A stretch of DNA of 55,288 nt from Streptomyces sp. SolWspMP-5a-2. GTDB taxonomy: Bacteria > Actinomycetota > Actinomycetes > Streptomycetales > Streptomycetaceae. Made by a program: the position numbers and the translations under genes. The first letter of the stretch is position 1, and the number at the start of each line of letters is the position of its first letter. The notes under the pieces were generated by a model, which ran no database searches, was not told the origin of the DNA, and saw only the letters and a program-made list of their open reading frames with translations. Below are positions 32,713 through 41,556 of the stretch, piece by piece. The stretch is taken from NCBI RefSeq assembly GCF_900091845.1, contig NZ_FMCI01000085.1, positions 1 to 55,288 on the forward strand. The letters run 5' to 3'.

Positions 32713-33876
32713 ATGGACGTCGGGCTCAAGCGCGAGCTGGAGGAGAAGGTCCGCTCCGGTGAACGGCTGACCCGTGAGGACGGCATCGCCCTCTACGAGT
32801 CCGACGATCTGGCGTGGCTCGGCGGGCTCGCCCACGAGGTGCGGACCCGCAAGAACGGTGACGTGGTCCACTTCAACGTCAACCGTCATCTGAACATGAC
32901 CAACGTGTGCACGGCGTCCTGCGCCTACTGCTCGTTCCAGCGCAAGCCGGGCGAGAAGGACGCGTACACGATGCGCATCGAGGAGGCCGTGAAGCTCGCC
33001 ACCGCGATGGAGAGCGAGAACCTCACCGAGCTGCACATCGTCAACGGCCTGCACCCGAACCTGCCGTGGCGGTACTACCCGCGGTCGCTGCGCGAGCTGA
33101 AGGCGGCGCTGCCCGACGTCTCGCTCAAGGCGTTCACCGCGACGGAGATCCACCACTTCGAGACGATCTCGGGCCTGTCGGCGTCGGAGATCCTCGACGA
33201 GCTGATCGACGCCGGTCTCGAATCGCTGACCGGCGGCGGCGCCGAGATCTTCGACTGGGAGGTCCGGCAGCACATCGTGGACCACCGCACCCACTGGGAG
33301 GACTGGTCGCGCATCCACCGGCTCGCGCACGAGAAGGGTCTGAAGACCCCGTGCACGATGCTGTACGGGCACATCGAGGAGCCCAGGCACCGGGTGGACC
33401 ACGTGCTGCGGCTGCGCGAGCTGCAGGACGAGACCGGCGGCTTCCAGGTCTTCATCCCGCTGCGCTACCAGCACGACTTCGTGGACATGAAGGACGGCAA
33501 GGTCCGCAACCGGCTCCAGGCCCGCACCCAGATGGCGACCGGCGCCGAGGCGCTGAAGACGTTCGCCGTCTCCCGGCTGCTGTTCGACAACGTCCCGCAC
33601 GTCAAGGTCTTCTGGGTGATGCACGGCGTCCAGACCGCGCAGCTCGCCCTCCAGCACGGCGCGGACGACATGGACGGCTCGGTCGTCGAGTACAAGATCA
33701 CCCATGACGCGGACAACTACGGCACCCCGAACAAGCTGACCCGTGAGGACCTCCTGGACCTCATCAGGGACGCCGGTTTCCGCCCGGTGGAGCGCAACAC
33801 CCGGTACGAGATCATCCGCGAGTACGACGGTGCCGACCCGGCCCGCCGTGACGCGCCCCAGCCGATGCGGGTGTGA
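32713..33876 (+). CDS. mqnE: Aminofutalosine synthase MqnE (radical SAM)
   Basis: This 387 aa protein starts at ATG 32713, six bases after AAAGGT; an ATG at 32707 is in frame but lacks a site. The radical SAM cluster motif is C66-x3-C70-x2-C73 in NVCTASCAYCSF. ELHIVNGLHPNLPWRYYP and TGGGAEIFDWEVRQHI follow, as in the MqnE/MqnC/CofH group. Length and the short N-terminal region favour MqnE, which joins the MqnA product to the SAM adenosyl moiety. It lies four bases upstream of a GNAT gene, implying co-transcription. Confidence 0.93.
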   Translation: MDVGLKRELEEKVRSGERLTREDGIALYESDDLAWLGGLAHEVRTRKNGDVVHFNVNRHLNMTNVCTASCAYCSFQRKPGEKDAYTMRIEEAVKLATAMESENLTELHIVNGLHPNLPWRYYPRSLRELKAALPDVSLKAFTATEIHHFETISGLSASEILDELIDAGLESLTGGGAEIFDWEVRQHIVDHRTHWEDWSRIHRLAHEKGLKTPCTMLYGHIEEPRHRVDHVLRLRELQDETGGFQVFIPLRYQHDFVDMKDGKVRNRLQARTQMATGAEALKTFAVSRLLFDNVPHVKVFWVMHGVQTAQLALQHGADDMDGSVVEYKITHDADNYGTPNKLTREDLLDLIRDAGFRPVERNTRYEIIREYDGADPARRDAPQPMRV

Positions 33877-33880
33877 TCCG

Positions 33881-34405
33881 GTGGCGCTGACGTTCGAACT
33901 GGACCCGGCGGTCTCCCGCGACCTCCGGGACCAGGTGCTCACGCTCTGGGCCGACGTGTCCAACGCGGGCGGCTCGGTCGGTTTCGTGCCGCCGGTCGGC
34001 CCCGACGACATCCGGCCCGAGCTGGTCAGACACCTGACGGCGATGGTCGAGGGCCGCACCCGGCTGCTGGTCGGCCGGGACGGCACGGGCGAGGTCGTGG
34101 CGACCGCGTTCCTCACCCTGAACACGCACCGGCTGATGCGGCACTGGCTGTGGCTCTACACGGTGATGGTGCACCCGCGCCACCAGGGCAAGGGGTACGG
34201 CCGCGACCTGCTGGCCGCCGCCGCCGACGCGGCCCGCGCCATCGAGGGCGTCGAGGCGGTCCGGCTCACCTGCCGGGGCGGCCTCGGTCTGGAGCGGTTC
34301 TACGCCTCCTGCGGCTACAAGGAGGTCGGCCGGGTCCCGGACGCGATCCGGGTGGCCCCCGGGGACGACCGGGACGACGTCATCATGCTCCTGCCGCTGT
34401 CCTGA
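33881..34405 (+). CDS. GNAT family N-acetyltransferase
   Basis: This 174 aa protein starts at GTG 33881, four bases after the mqnE stop. The acetyl-CoA binding motif is VMVHPRHQGKGYGRDLLAAA (Q-x-x-G-x-G), and the C-terminal part LERFYASCGYKEVGRVPDAI is typical GNAT motif B. The acceptor is unknown. Conserved pairing with mqnE in Streptomyces does not by itself give it a menaquinone role, but the tight spacing suggests joint expression. Confidence 0.87.
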   Translation: MALTFELDPAVSRDLRDQVLTLWADVSNAGGSVGFVPPVGPDDIRPELVRHLTAMVEGRTRLLVGRDGTGEVVATAFLTLNTHRLMRHWLWLYTVMVHPRHQGKGYGRDLLAAAADAARAIEGVEAVRLTCRGGLGLERFYASCGYKEVGRVPDAIRVAPGDDRDDVIMLLPLS

Positions 34406-34487
34406 GCCGTGCACCCGCCTCCGGGGCCGCGGGGGCGGCGTGCTTCACTGGACATCGCCTTTGTCTGGAATTGGAGGAGTGGTTGAG

Positions 34488-34811
34488 ATGCTCCGCTACA
34501 CGCTGATGCGCCTCGGGATCTTCGCGGGCTGCCTCGTGGTCGTCTGGGGCCTCGTCTACTCCGAGGTCGTGCCGCGCGGTCTCGGCGCCTCGAACGGCAT
34601 GTGGGTCGTGCTGCTCGCCCTGGTGCTCTCCGCCCCGATCAGCTTCGTGGTGCTGCGCAAGGAGCGCGACCGCGCCTCGGTGCGGATCGTCGAGCGGGTG
34701 GACCGGGCCAAGGCCAACCTGGAGGCCAACCGCAGCCAGGAGGACGGCGAGGACGAGCCGGTGCGCGCGCGCCAGGAGACCGCCGCTCCCGCGCGGGGCC
34801 AGGCGTCCTGA
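34488..34811 (+). CDS. DUF4229 membrane protein
   Basis: This 107 aa protein starts at ATG 34488, with GGAGGAG eight bases upstream. Two hydrophobic helices, LGIFAGCLVVVWGLVY and MWVVLLALVLSAPISFVVL, are followed by a charged tail beginning RKERDRASVRIVERVDRAKA. This layout is that of DUF4229 proteins, widespread and uncharacterised in actinobacteria. It ends 50 bases before the TetR gene. Confidence 0.85.
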   Translation: MLRYTLMRLGIFAGCLVVVWGLVYSEVVPRGLGASNGMWVVLLALVLSAPISFVVLRKERDRASVRIVERVDRAKANLEANRSQEDGEDEPVRARQETAAPARGQAS

Positions 34812-34861
34812 GCCCGTAGCAGGCAGGCCGTCCGGAGGGCGGCCGAACTACCCTTGCCCTC

Positions 34862-35566
34862 ATGGGTGCCGTGAAGACCAAACGGATGCCGCGGGCGGTC
34901 CGTGAGCAGCAGATGCTGGACGCCGCCGTGCGGATCTTCGGTCGGCGCGGCTACATGGCCGCGTCGATGGACGAGATCGCCGAACTCGCGGGCGTCTCCA
35001 AGCCGTTGGTGTACCTGTACCTGAACTCCAAGGAATCCCTCTTCACCGCGTGCATCCGCCGGGAGGCCGAAGCGCTGGTCGAGGCGGTGCGGGCCGGGGT
35101 CCGCCGGGAGCTGCCCGCCGACCGCCAACTGTGGGAAGGGCTGGACGCGTTCTTCACGCACACCTCCCGCAACCCGGACGGCTGGGCGGTGCTGCACCTC
35201 CAGGCGCGCACCCACGGGGAGCCGTTCGCGGCCGTCGTCACGGCGATGCGCGAGGAGATCGTCGTCTTCGTGACGCAGCTGATCGTGGATGCGGCCCGGG
35301 AGGCGCACCGCGACCCGCACCTCCCCGGGCGTGAGGTCGCCGGGCTCGCCGAAGCCCTGGTGGGGGCCGCCGAGTCGCTCGCCGCGTGGGCCAACGCCAC
35401 CCCCGGGACCACGGCACGGCAGGCGGCGGCCACCCTGATGAACTTCGCGTGGGCGGGTCTGGGCGACCTGATGGACGGCCGCCCCTGGTCACCGCCCGAG
35501 CCGGACCAGGACGCGCAGGACCGGGGTCAGACCGGCGGGAGCGCGGAGACGTCCCCGACGAGGTGA
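34862..35566 (+). CDS. TetR family transcriptional regulator
   Basis: This 234 aa protein starts at ATG 34862. The N-terminal TetR DNA-binding domain is clear: REQQMLDAAVRIFGRRGYMA, then SMDEIAELAGVSKPLVYLYL and SKESLFTACI. The C-terminal ligand domain is helical with a charged tail. Its 3' end overlaps the convergent MaoC-type gene by 40 bases. Fatty-acid genes follow immediately, and two palindromes lie in the divergent fabG/thiolase promoter at 37933-37962. It is therefore the natural candidate to control those genes, probably with an acyl-CoA signal, although this is not shown. Confidence 0.93.
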   Translation: MGAVKTKRMPRAVREQQMLDAAVRIFGRRGYMAASMDEIAELAGVSKPLVYLYLNSKESLFTACIRREAEALVEAVRAGVRRELPADRQLWEGLDAFFTHTSRNPDGWAVLHLQARTHGEPFAAVVTAMREEIVVFVTQLIVDAAREAHRDPHLPGREVAGLAEALVGAAESLAAWANATPGTTARQAAATLMNFAWAGLGDLMDGRPWSPPEPDQDAQDRGQTGGSAETSPTR

Positions 35567-36384
35567 ACGCGGTCGCCGCCGCGCAGTTCGAAGCGTCCGG
35601 CGTCCGCCGCGTAGGTCACCCGGCCCGGCAGCAGCACCGGGGCCCTGAACTGCGCGCGCATCCGCACCGCTTCGGGGGCGCCGTGCGCGGCGAGGCAGCG
35701 GGCCACCGTCCACATGCCGTGCGCGACGGCGCGCGGGAAGCCGAACAGGCGGGCGGTGAGGGGGTGCAGATGGATGGGGTTGCGGTCGCCCGAGGCCGCG
35801 CCGTAGCGGCGTCCGACGTCCGCGCCCAACTGCCAGTCGGCGCGGGCCGGAAGGGGTGCGCGGGGGTCGGGCCGCCGGGCGCCGGGCGCGTCCGGGGTCT
35901 TCGGGGGCGCGGTCGCGTGCCGGGCCAGATAGGTGCTCCGCGACTCCCAGACGACGTCCCCCGCCGTCCGCAGCTCGGTCGTCACCGCCGCCTCGGTGCC
36001 GCGCCGGTGCGGTCGCAACCCGTCGACGCGGACGGCGAGTTCGTACACGCCGGTGGCGGGCTGCGGGCGGTGGCGGGTGACGTCGATCGCCGTGTGGACG
36101 AGCCCGAGCAGCGGCAGCGGGAAGGCGCGGGCGCTCATCAGCCGCATGGCCAGCGGGAAGCCGAGCACGTGCGGGTAGGTCAGGGGCAGCGCGTCCTCCC
36201 CGGTGGCGAAGCCGCAGACGCGCTCGTAGGCGGCCAACCTGGCCAGGTCGAGCCGGAGTTCGGGCAGCACGAGCCAGTCGTCCGGGAACCGGTCCCCCGC
36301 CCGGGGCCGCTTGAGGGGCGACAGCAGGGCACCGCGGGCGAGGAGGGGGGCGAGTGCGGGCATTCGGGCGAGGGTGACGGGCAT
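35527..36384 (-). CDS. MaoC-like hydratase/dehydratase
   Basis: This 285 aa protein starts at ATG 36384. It appears as a double hotdog: a divergent N-terminal half containing FATGEDALPLTYPHVLGFP, and a C-terminal half with the MaoC hydratase motif YGAASGDRNPIHLHPLTARL and PRAVAHGMWTVARCL (catalytic Asp and His of the R-hydratase family). It probably hydrates enoyl thioesters in fatty-acid metabolism. It is on the same strand as the FabG-type gene upstream, 218 bases away, and may form an operon with it. Its stop lies inside the TetR coding region. Confidence 0.87.
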   Translation of the reverse strand: MPVTLARMPALAPLLARGALLSPLKRPRAGDRFPDDWLVLPELRLDLARLAAYERVCGFATGEDALPLTYPHVLGFPLAMRLMSARAFPLPLLGLVHTAIDVTRHRPQPATGVYELAVRVDGLRPHRRGTEAAVTTELRTAGDVVWESRSTYLARHATAPPKTPDAPGARRPDPRAPLPARADWQLGADVGRRYGAASGDRNPIHLHPLTARLFGFPRAVAHGMWTVARCLAAHGAPEAVRMRAQFRAPVLLPGRVTYAADAGRFELRGGDRVHLVGDVSALPPV

Positions 36385-36602
36385 CGGGCTCCTACAAGAT
36401 CCTGCGTCCGGTTCGGGGCGTCGAAGGGGCGGGCGGGTCGGCGGGGCGGGGACGGACGTTCGGGCGGGTCGGGGGCGAGGTGTTCGGGCGGGGACGGGGA
36501 CGGACTCGGGCGGTACCGGGACGGTGGGTCCGCGCGGGCGGCGGGCCCGGGGGGTCCGGCGGCGGGCCGGGCGGGTGCCGTCGTCCGTCCCCGGGGTGGT
36601 GG

Positions 36603-37904
36603 CTACGCGCCCAGCAGGCTCTGGCCGCACACCCGCACCACCTGGCCGTTGACCGTGCCGGACGACGGGTGGGCGAGCCAGGCCGTCGTCTCGGCGACGT
36701 CGATCGGCAGGCCGCCCTGGGAGAGGGAGTTCATGCGGCGGCCCGCCTCGCGAAGGAACAGCGGGATCGCGGCCGTCATCCTGGTCTCGATGAAGCCGGG
36801 CGCGACCGCGTTCACGGTCACCCCGTGCCGGGCGAGGGCGTGCGGGGCGAGGGCGCGGACCAGGCCGGCCACACCCGCCTTGCCGGTGCCGTAGTTGGTC
36901 TGTCCCGCGTTGCCCGCGAGCCCCGCGATGGAGGCGGTGGCGACGATCCGGCCGCCGTCGCGCAGGGCGCCCGCGGCGAGCAGCGCGTCGGTGGTGCGCA
37001 GGACGGCGCCGAGGTTGACGTCGACGACCTGGCTCCAGCGCTCGGCGGGCATGTTGACCAGCCGCCGGTCGCGGGTGATGCCCGCGTTGTGGACGAGGAC
37101 GTCGAGCCCGTCGGGCAGGGCGTCCGCGATCCGGGCGCCCGCGTCGGGGGCGGTGATGTCGAGGGCGAGGGCGGTGGAGCCGAGGCGTTCGGCGAGGGCG
37201 CGGGCGTCGGCCCCGGCCTGCGGCACGTCCAGGACGACGACCCGGGCGCCGTCGCGGGCGAGGGTCTCGGCGACGGCCGCGCCGATGCCCCGGGCGGCCC
37301 CGGTGACCAGGGCGGTGCGGCCGGCGAGGGGGCGCTCGGGGTCGGCGGGCGGGTCGGGTTCGCCGGGGCCGACGGCGATCACCTGGCCGCTGACGTAGGC
37401 GGACTTGGGGGAGAGCAGGAAGCGGAGGGTGGACTCGGCGGCGTCCGCCCCGGTGAGCCGCACGAGGTTGACGGTCCTGCCGCCGCCGATCTCCTTGCCG
37501 AGGGAGCGGGTGAAGCCCTCCAGGGCCTGCTGGGCGGCGGACTGGTGGTGGTCGTCCGGGTCGAGGGGCGAGCCCAGGACGACGACGCGTCCGCAGGCGG
37601 CGACCGACCGGACGACGGGGTGCAGGGCGGCGTGGACCTCGGCGAGGGCGTCGGTGTCGCGGACCCCGGTGGCGTCGAGGACGACGGCGGCGGGGGCGCC
37701 GGTGCCGCCGCCGGGGCCGGTGCGGGCGAGGACCGGCGCGAGGTCGAGGGCGGACCTCCCCGCGGTCAGGTGCAGCGTGCGGCCGTCCAGCGCGGGGTGC
37801 TCGGCCGACCAGCGCCTGAGCGGCACGGGCCGGGGCAGGCCGAGCCGCCGGGTCAGCAGGCGGCCGGGCGCGGTGCCGGTGAAGCTCAGATAACGGTCGG
37901 CCAT
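36603..37904 (-). CDS. High-molecular-weight FabG-type 3-oxoacyl reductase
   Basis: This 433 aa protein starts at ATG 37904, with GGGGAG upstream. The C-terminal 240 residues are a classical short-chain dehydrogenase: ALVTGAARGIGAAVAETLAR (NAD(P) loop), LVHNAGITRD, IVATASIAGLAGNAGQ with the catalytic Ser, and NYGTGKAG (Tyr and Lys), then VAPGFIETRMT. The first ~200 residues are a diverged Rossmann-like extension, as in the HMwFabG/FabG4 subfamily of actinobacteria that reduces 3-oxoacyl-CoA or -ACP. It is divergent from the thiolase gene. Confidence 0.9.
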   Translation of the reverse strand: MADRYLSFTGTAPGRLLTRRLGLPRPVPLRRWSAEHPALDGRTLHLTAGRSALDLAPVLARTGPGGGTGAPAAVVLDATGVRDTDALAEVHAALHPVVRSVAACGRVVVLGSPLDPDDHHQSAAQQALEGFTRSLGKEIGGGRTVNLVRLTGADAAESTLRFLLSPKSAYVSGQVIAVGPGEPDPPADPERPLAGRTALVTGAARGIGAAVAETLARDGARVVVLDVPQAGADARALAERLGSTALALDITAPDAGARIADALPDGLDVLVHNAGITRDRRLVNMPAERWSQVVDVNLGAVLRTTDALLAAGALRDGGRIVATASIAGLAGNAGQTNYGTGKAGVAGLVRALAPHALARHGVTVNAVAPGFIETRMTAAIPLFLREAGRRMNSLSQGGLPIDVAETTAWLAHPSSGTVNGQVVRVCGQSLLGA

Positions 37905-37932
37905 GCGTGTCTCCCCGCTCGGACTCAACGTG

Positions 37933-37962
37933 CTTACTCTGGAGTAAGGTTACCGAAGGTAA
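37933..37962. promoter_or_regulatory. Paired palindromes in the fabG/thiolase promoter
   Basis: CTTACTCTGGAGTAAG (37933-37948) has seven-base arms, and TTACCGAAGGTAA (37950-37962) has five-base arms around GAA. They lie between divergent starts, in the only 88 bases available to both promoters. The shape is that of a TetR-family operator, and a TetR gene lies 2.4 kb away. Confidence 0.6.
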
Positions 37963-37992
37963 GTGTAGGTCAACGGTGAGGAGCAGGTCGAG

Positions 37993-39279
37993 ATGAGTCC
38001 CGTGCAGCGGCCGGTGGCCCGACGCGTCGCGGTGATCGGCGGCAGCCGTGTCCCCTTCGCCCGCTCGGACGGCGCCTACGCCACCGCCTCCAACCAGGAG
38101 ATGCTGACCGCCGCCCTGGACGGCCTGGTGGCGCGGTACGGGCTCCAGGAACCGGGCGCGGTGGGCGAGTTCGCCGGCGGGGCGGTGCTCAAGCACAGCC
38201 GTGACTTCAACCTCGCCCGGGAGACGGTCCTCGGCTCGGCGCTGGACTCCCGCACCCCCGCCTACGACCTCCAGCAGGCGTGCGGCACCGGGCTCCAGGC
38301 GGTGATCGCCGCCGCCAACAAGATCGCGCTCGGGCAGATCGAGTCGGCCGTCGCGGGCGGCGCCGACACCGCGAGCGACGCCCCGCTGGGCGTCAACGAC
38401 CGGCTGCGGCGCATTCTGCTCGAGGCGCGCCGGGCGAAGTCGGCGGGGGCCAGGATCAGGGCGCTGGCCCGGATCAGGCCCGCCCACCTGGTCCCGGACA
38501 TCCCGCGCAACGCCGAGCCGCGCACCGGGCTCTCCATGGGCGAGCACGCGGCCGTCACCGCCCGCGCCTGGGGCGTGACCCGGGAGGCCCAGGACGCGCT
38601 GGCCGCCACCAGCCACCAGCGGCTCGCGGCCGCCTACGAACGGGGCTTCTTCCAGGACCTGGTGGTGCCCTTCCGCGGTCTGGCCCGCGACCAGAACCTG
38701 CGGCCGGGCTCGACCCCGGCCCAACTGGCCAAGCTCAAGCCGGTGTTCGGCCTTGACTCCCCCGATCCGACGATGACGGCGGGCAATTCGACGCCGCTCA
38801 CCGACGGCGCGGCCACCGTGCTGCTGGCGTCGGAGGAGTGGGCCCGCGAACGCGGCCTCGCGCCGCTGGCGTACCTGAGCGCGTACGAGACGGCCGCCGT
38901 CGACTTCCCGCACGGCGACGTCGGCGGCGGCGAGGACGGGCTGCTGATGGCCCCGGCGTACGCGGTCCCGCGGATGCTGGAGCGGGCCGGGCTCACCATG
39001 GCCGACTTCGATCTGGTGGAGGTGCACGAGGCGTTCGCCTCCCAGGTGCTGGCGACCCTCGCGGCCTGGGAGAAGCGCGGCCTCGCCCCGGTGGACCGGG
39101 AGCGGCTGAACGTGGCCGGGTCCTCGCTGGCCACCGGCCACCCGTTCGCCGCGACCGGCGCCCGGATCGTGGCGACGCTGGCCGCGCTGCTCGCCGAGCG
39201 GGACGCCCCCGGCCGCGGCCTGATCTCGGTCTGCGCGGCGGGCGGCCAGGGAGTGACGGCGGTCCTGGAACGCGACTGA
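37993..39279 (+). CDS. fadI: Acetyl-CoA acetyltransferase (thiolase, FadI type)
   Basis: This 428 aa protein starts at ATG 37993. Thiolase catalytic features are present: Cys97 in LQQACGTGLQAVIAA, VEVHEAFASQVLA (His), ATGHPFAATGARIV (His), and SVCAAGGQGVTAV (second Cys). The rest follows the thiolase double fold. The extended region around residues 140-170 (LARIRPAHLVPDIPRN) and the overall sequence suggest the FadI/long-chain 3-ketoacyl-CoA group rather than PhaA. It is divergent from the FabG-type gene and shares its operator region. Confidence 0.9.
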   Translation: MSPVQRPVARRVAVIGGSRVPFARSDGAYATASNQEMLTAALDGLVARYGLQEPGAVGEFAGGAVLKHSRDFNLARETVLGSALDSRTPAYDLQQACGTGLQAVIAAANKIALGQIESAVAGGADTASDAPLGVNDRLRRILLEARRAKSAGARIRALARIRPAHLVPDIPRNAEPRTGLSMGEHAAVTARAWGVTREAQDALAATSHQRLAAAYERGFFQDLVVPFRGLARDQNLRPGSTPAQLAKLKPVFGLDSPDPTMTAGNSTPLTDGAATVLLASEEWARERGLAPLAYLSAYETAAVDFPHGDVGGGEDGLLMAPAYAVPRMLERAGLTMADFDLVEVHEAFASQVLATLAAWEKRGLAPVDRERLNVAGSSLATGHPFAATGARIVATLAALLAERDAPGRGLISVCAAGGQGVTAVLERD

Positions 39280-39341
39280 GGCGCACGGCGGCCCGGAGCG
39301 GACCGGGACACGGGGACCCGTCGGCATGCGCCCCGGACGGG

Positions 39342-39368
39342 GGCGCCGGGCTGCACAGGCCCGGCGCC
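39342..39368 (+). terminator. Hairpin terminator after the thiolase gene
   Basis: GGCGCCGGGC and GCCCGGCGCC form a perfect ten-base stem around a seven-base loop (TGCACAG), 63 bases after the thiolase stop. No T-run follows. Confidence 0.6.
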
Positions 39369-39532
39369 GGACTCTTGCCCAACCCACACCCGCCCACCGC
39401 CCCGGCGCCGTACGATCGCCGTCACGACCGGGGGTGGCGCGGCCACCGCGCGTCACCGGTGAACGACTCGGTACGAACCGCACGTACCACCTCGGCAGAG
39501 CGGAACCGAGCCGCACGCCACTGGAGTTGCCC

Positions 39533-41449
39533 ATGTCCGTGTCCTTTCCCGCCGCGTACGACCACGACGGTGCGCCCCGGCTCGTGGAGCCCGAGATACG
39601 GCGGCTGGACGGCGTGGTGCGCGAGGTGTCCGTACCGCCGCTGGTCGCGCCGCCCACCCACGGTTCGCTCGCCGACCTGCCGTTCCGGAACGCGGCCGAG
39701 GCGCCCGACGCGCGCGTCCTCAGCCGCCGTACGGAGCAGGGGGGTTGGGCCGACGTGACGGCGGCCGCGTTCGCCCAGGAGGTGGCGGAGCTGGCGCGCG
39801 GGCTGATCGCCGAGGGGCTGGTGCCGGGCGACCGGCTCGCCGTCATGGCGCGGACCGTCTACGAGTGGACGCTGCTGGACTTCGCGGCGTGGGCGGCGGG
39901 CCTGGTCACCGTGCCGATCTACCCGACCTCGTCGGTGTTCCAGACCCGGTGGATCCTCCAGGACTCCGGGGCGGTGGCGCTGGTGACGGAGACGGCCGCG
40001 CAGGCGGCGGCGCTCGGGCCCGAGCTGAACCGGCTGCCCGACCTGCGCCACCTGTGGGTCATGGAGAAGGGGCACCTGGACCGGGCGGCCGAGTCGGGGC
40101 GGCGGACGCCGGACCAGGAGGTCTCGGTGCGGCGCGGGATGCTGGTGCCGGACACGCCCGCCACGCTCGTCTACACCTCCGGCACCACCGGGCGCCCCAA
40201 GGGCTGCGTCCTCACCCACGGCAACTTCCTCGCCGAGGTCGACAACGCGGTCGAACTCCTCTACCCCGTCTTCAGGTCGAGGACGTCGGACGAGGCGTCG
40301 ACGCTGCTGTTCCTGCCGATGTCGCACGTCTTCGGCCGGATGGTGGCCGTCGCCTGCGTGCGGGCCAGGGTGCGGATCGCGCACGCGCCGAGCCTGGCCT
40401 CCGAGGACCTGCTCGCCGACCTCGGCACCTTCCGGCCGACGTTCCTGGTGGCCATCCCGTACATGCTGGAGAAGGTCTACAACAACGCCCGCGCGAAGGC
40501 GGAGACCGGCGGCCGGGCAGCCGTCTTCGACCGGGCGGCGGCGGTCGCCGTGCGGTACGGCGAGGCGGTGGAGGCGCGCAGCGCGGGCACCGGCCCGGGT
40601 CCCGGCGCCGCGCTGAAGGCGGCCCGCGCCTTCTACGACCCGCTGCTCTACCGCCGCATCCGCAGCGCCATGGGCGGACGGGTGCGCCAACTCGTCTGCG
40701 GGGGCTCGCCGTTGGGCAGGCGGCTGGCGGCCTTCTACGCGGGCGCCGGCCTGGAGATCTACGAGGGGTACGGGCTCACCGAGTCGACCGGCGCGGCCAC
40801 CTGCACGCCCCCGCTCGCGCCCCGCCTGGGCACGGTGGGCTGGCCGATGCCCGGCACCCGGGTGCGGCTCGCGTCCGACGGCGAGGTGCTGCTCGCGGGC
40901 GGCCAGGTGTTCCGCGGCTACTGGGACCCGCACGCGGGCCGGGTGGTGCCCGCGTCGGCGGACGGCTGGTTCCCGACCGGCGACATCGGGCACCTGGACG
41001 ACGAGGGCTATCTGACCATCACCGGCCGCAAGAAGGAGATCCTGATCACCGCGGGCGGCAAGAACGTGGCTCCGGCGCCGCTGGAGAACTGGCTGCGCCA
41101 GCACCCGCTGATCTCCCAGTGCGTCGTCGTCGGCGACCGCCGTCCCTACGTCTGCGCGCTGCTCACCCTCGACCCGGAGGGGCTCACCCACTGGCGCCGG
41201 ATGAACCGCAAGCATCCGGTACCGGCCGAACTCCTCCTCGACGACGTGGAGTTGAACGCCGTATTGCAGCGTGCGATCGACGACGCCAACAAGCTCGTCT
41301 CGCGCCCCGAGTCGATCCGCCGCTTCGCGGTCCTGCCCCGCGACCTCACCGAGGCCGACGGCCACCTGACCCCGTCGATGAAGCTGCGCAGGGAGGCCGT
41401 GCTGAACGACTTCGCGGCCGAGGTGGAGGCGCTGTACGCGGGACGGTGA
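39533..41449 (+). CDS. Long-chain acyl-CoA synthetase (AMP-forming)
   Basis: This 638 aa protein starts at ATG 39533. The adenylate-forming core is intact: TLVYTSGTTGRPKGCVLTHG (P-loop), LEIYEGYGLTESTGAATCTP, GWFPTGDIGHLDDEGYLTIT, and GRKKEILITAGGKNVAP with the hinge region. The sequence style is that of FadD15-type long-chain acyl-CoA synthetases, which activate fatty acids to acyl-CoA. It is preceded by the thiolase and its terminator, so it has its own promoter in 39369-39532. Exact chain-length preference is unknown. Confidence 0.92.
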   Translation: MSVSFPAAYDHDGAPRLVEPEIRRLDGVVREVSVPPLVAPPTHGSLADLPFRNAAEAPDARVLSRRTEQGGWADVTAAAFAQEVAELARGLIAEGLVPGDRLAVMARTVYEWTLLDFAAWAAGLVTVPIYPTSSVFQTRWILQDSGAVALVTETAAQAAALGPELNRLPDLRHLWVMEKGHLDRAAESGRRTPDQEVSVRRGMLVPDTPATLVYTSGTTGRPKGCVLTHGNFLAEVDNAVELLYPVFRSRTSDEASTLLFLPMSHVFGRMVAVACVRARVRIAHAPSLASEDLLADLGTFRPTFLVAIPYMLEKVYNNARAKAETGGRAAVFDRAAAVAVRYGEAVEARSAGTGPGPGAALKAARAFYDPLLYRRIRSAMGGRVRQLVCGGSPLGRRLAAFYAGAGLEIYEGYGLTESTGAATCTPPLAPRLGTVGWPMPGTRVRLASDGEVLLAGGQVFRGYWDPHAGRVVPASADGWFPTGDIGHLDDEGYLTITGRKKEILITAGGKNVAPAPLENWLRQHPLISQCVVVGDRRPYVCALLTLDPEGLTHWRRMNRKHPVPAELLLDDVELNAVLQRAIDDANKLVSRPESIRRFAVLPRDLTEADGHLTPSMKLRREAVLNDFAAEVEALYAGR

Positions 41450-41556
41450 GACGGCACCCGGCGCGGGCCCCGGCGGTGTCGGCGCCGCCGCCCCGTGGGG
41501 CGAGGGGGTAGTTTCCGGACAGCACGCGGGGGTCCGGGCGGCAGGAGAGGGACGAC

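Noticed and set aside
35527..39846. Minus-strand open frame of more than 1400 codons
   Set aside because: Only its last 285 codons form a real protein, the MaoC-like one. The rest lies in the wrong frame or strand of the FabG and thiolase genes and is Arg/Pro-rich.
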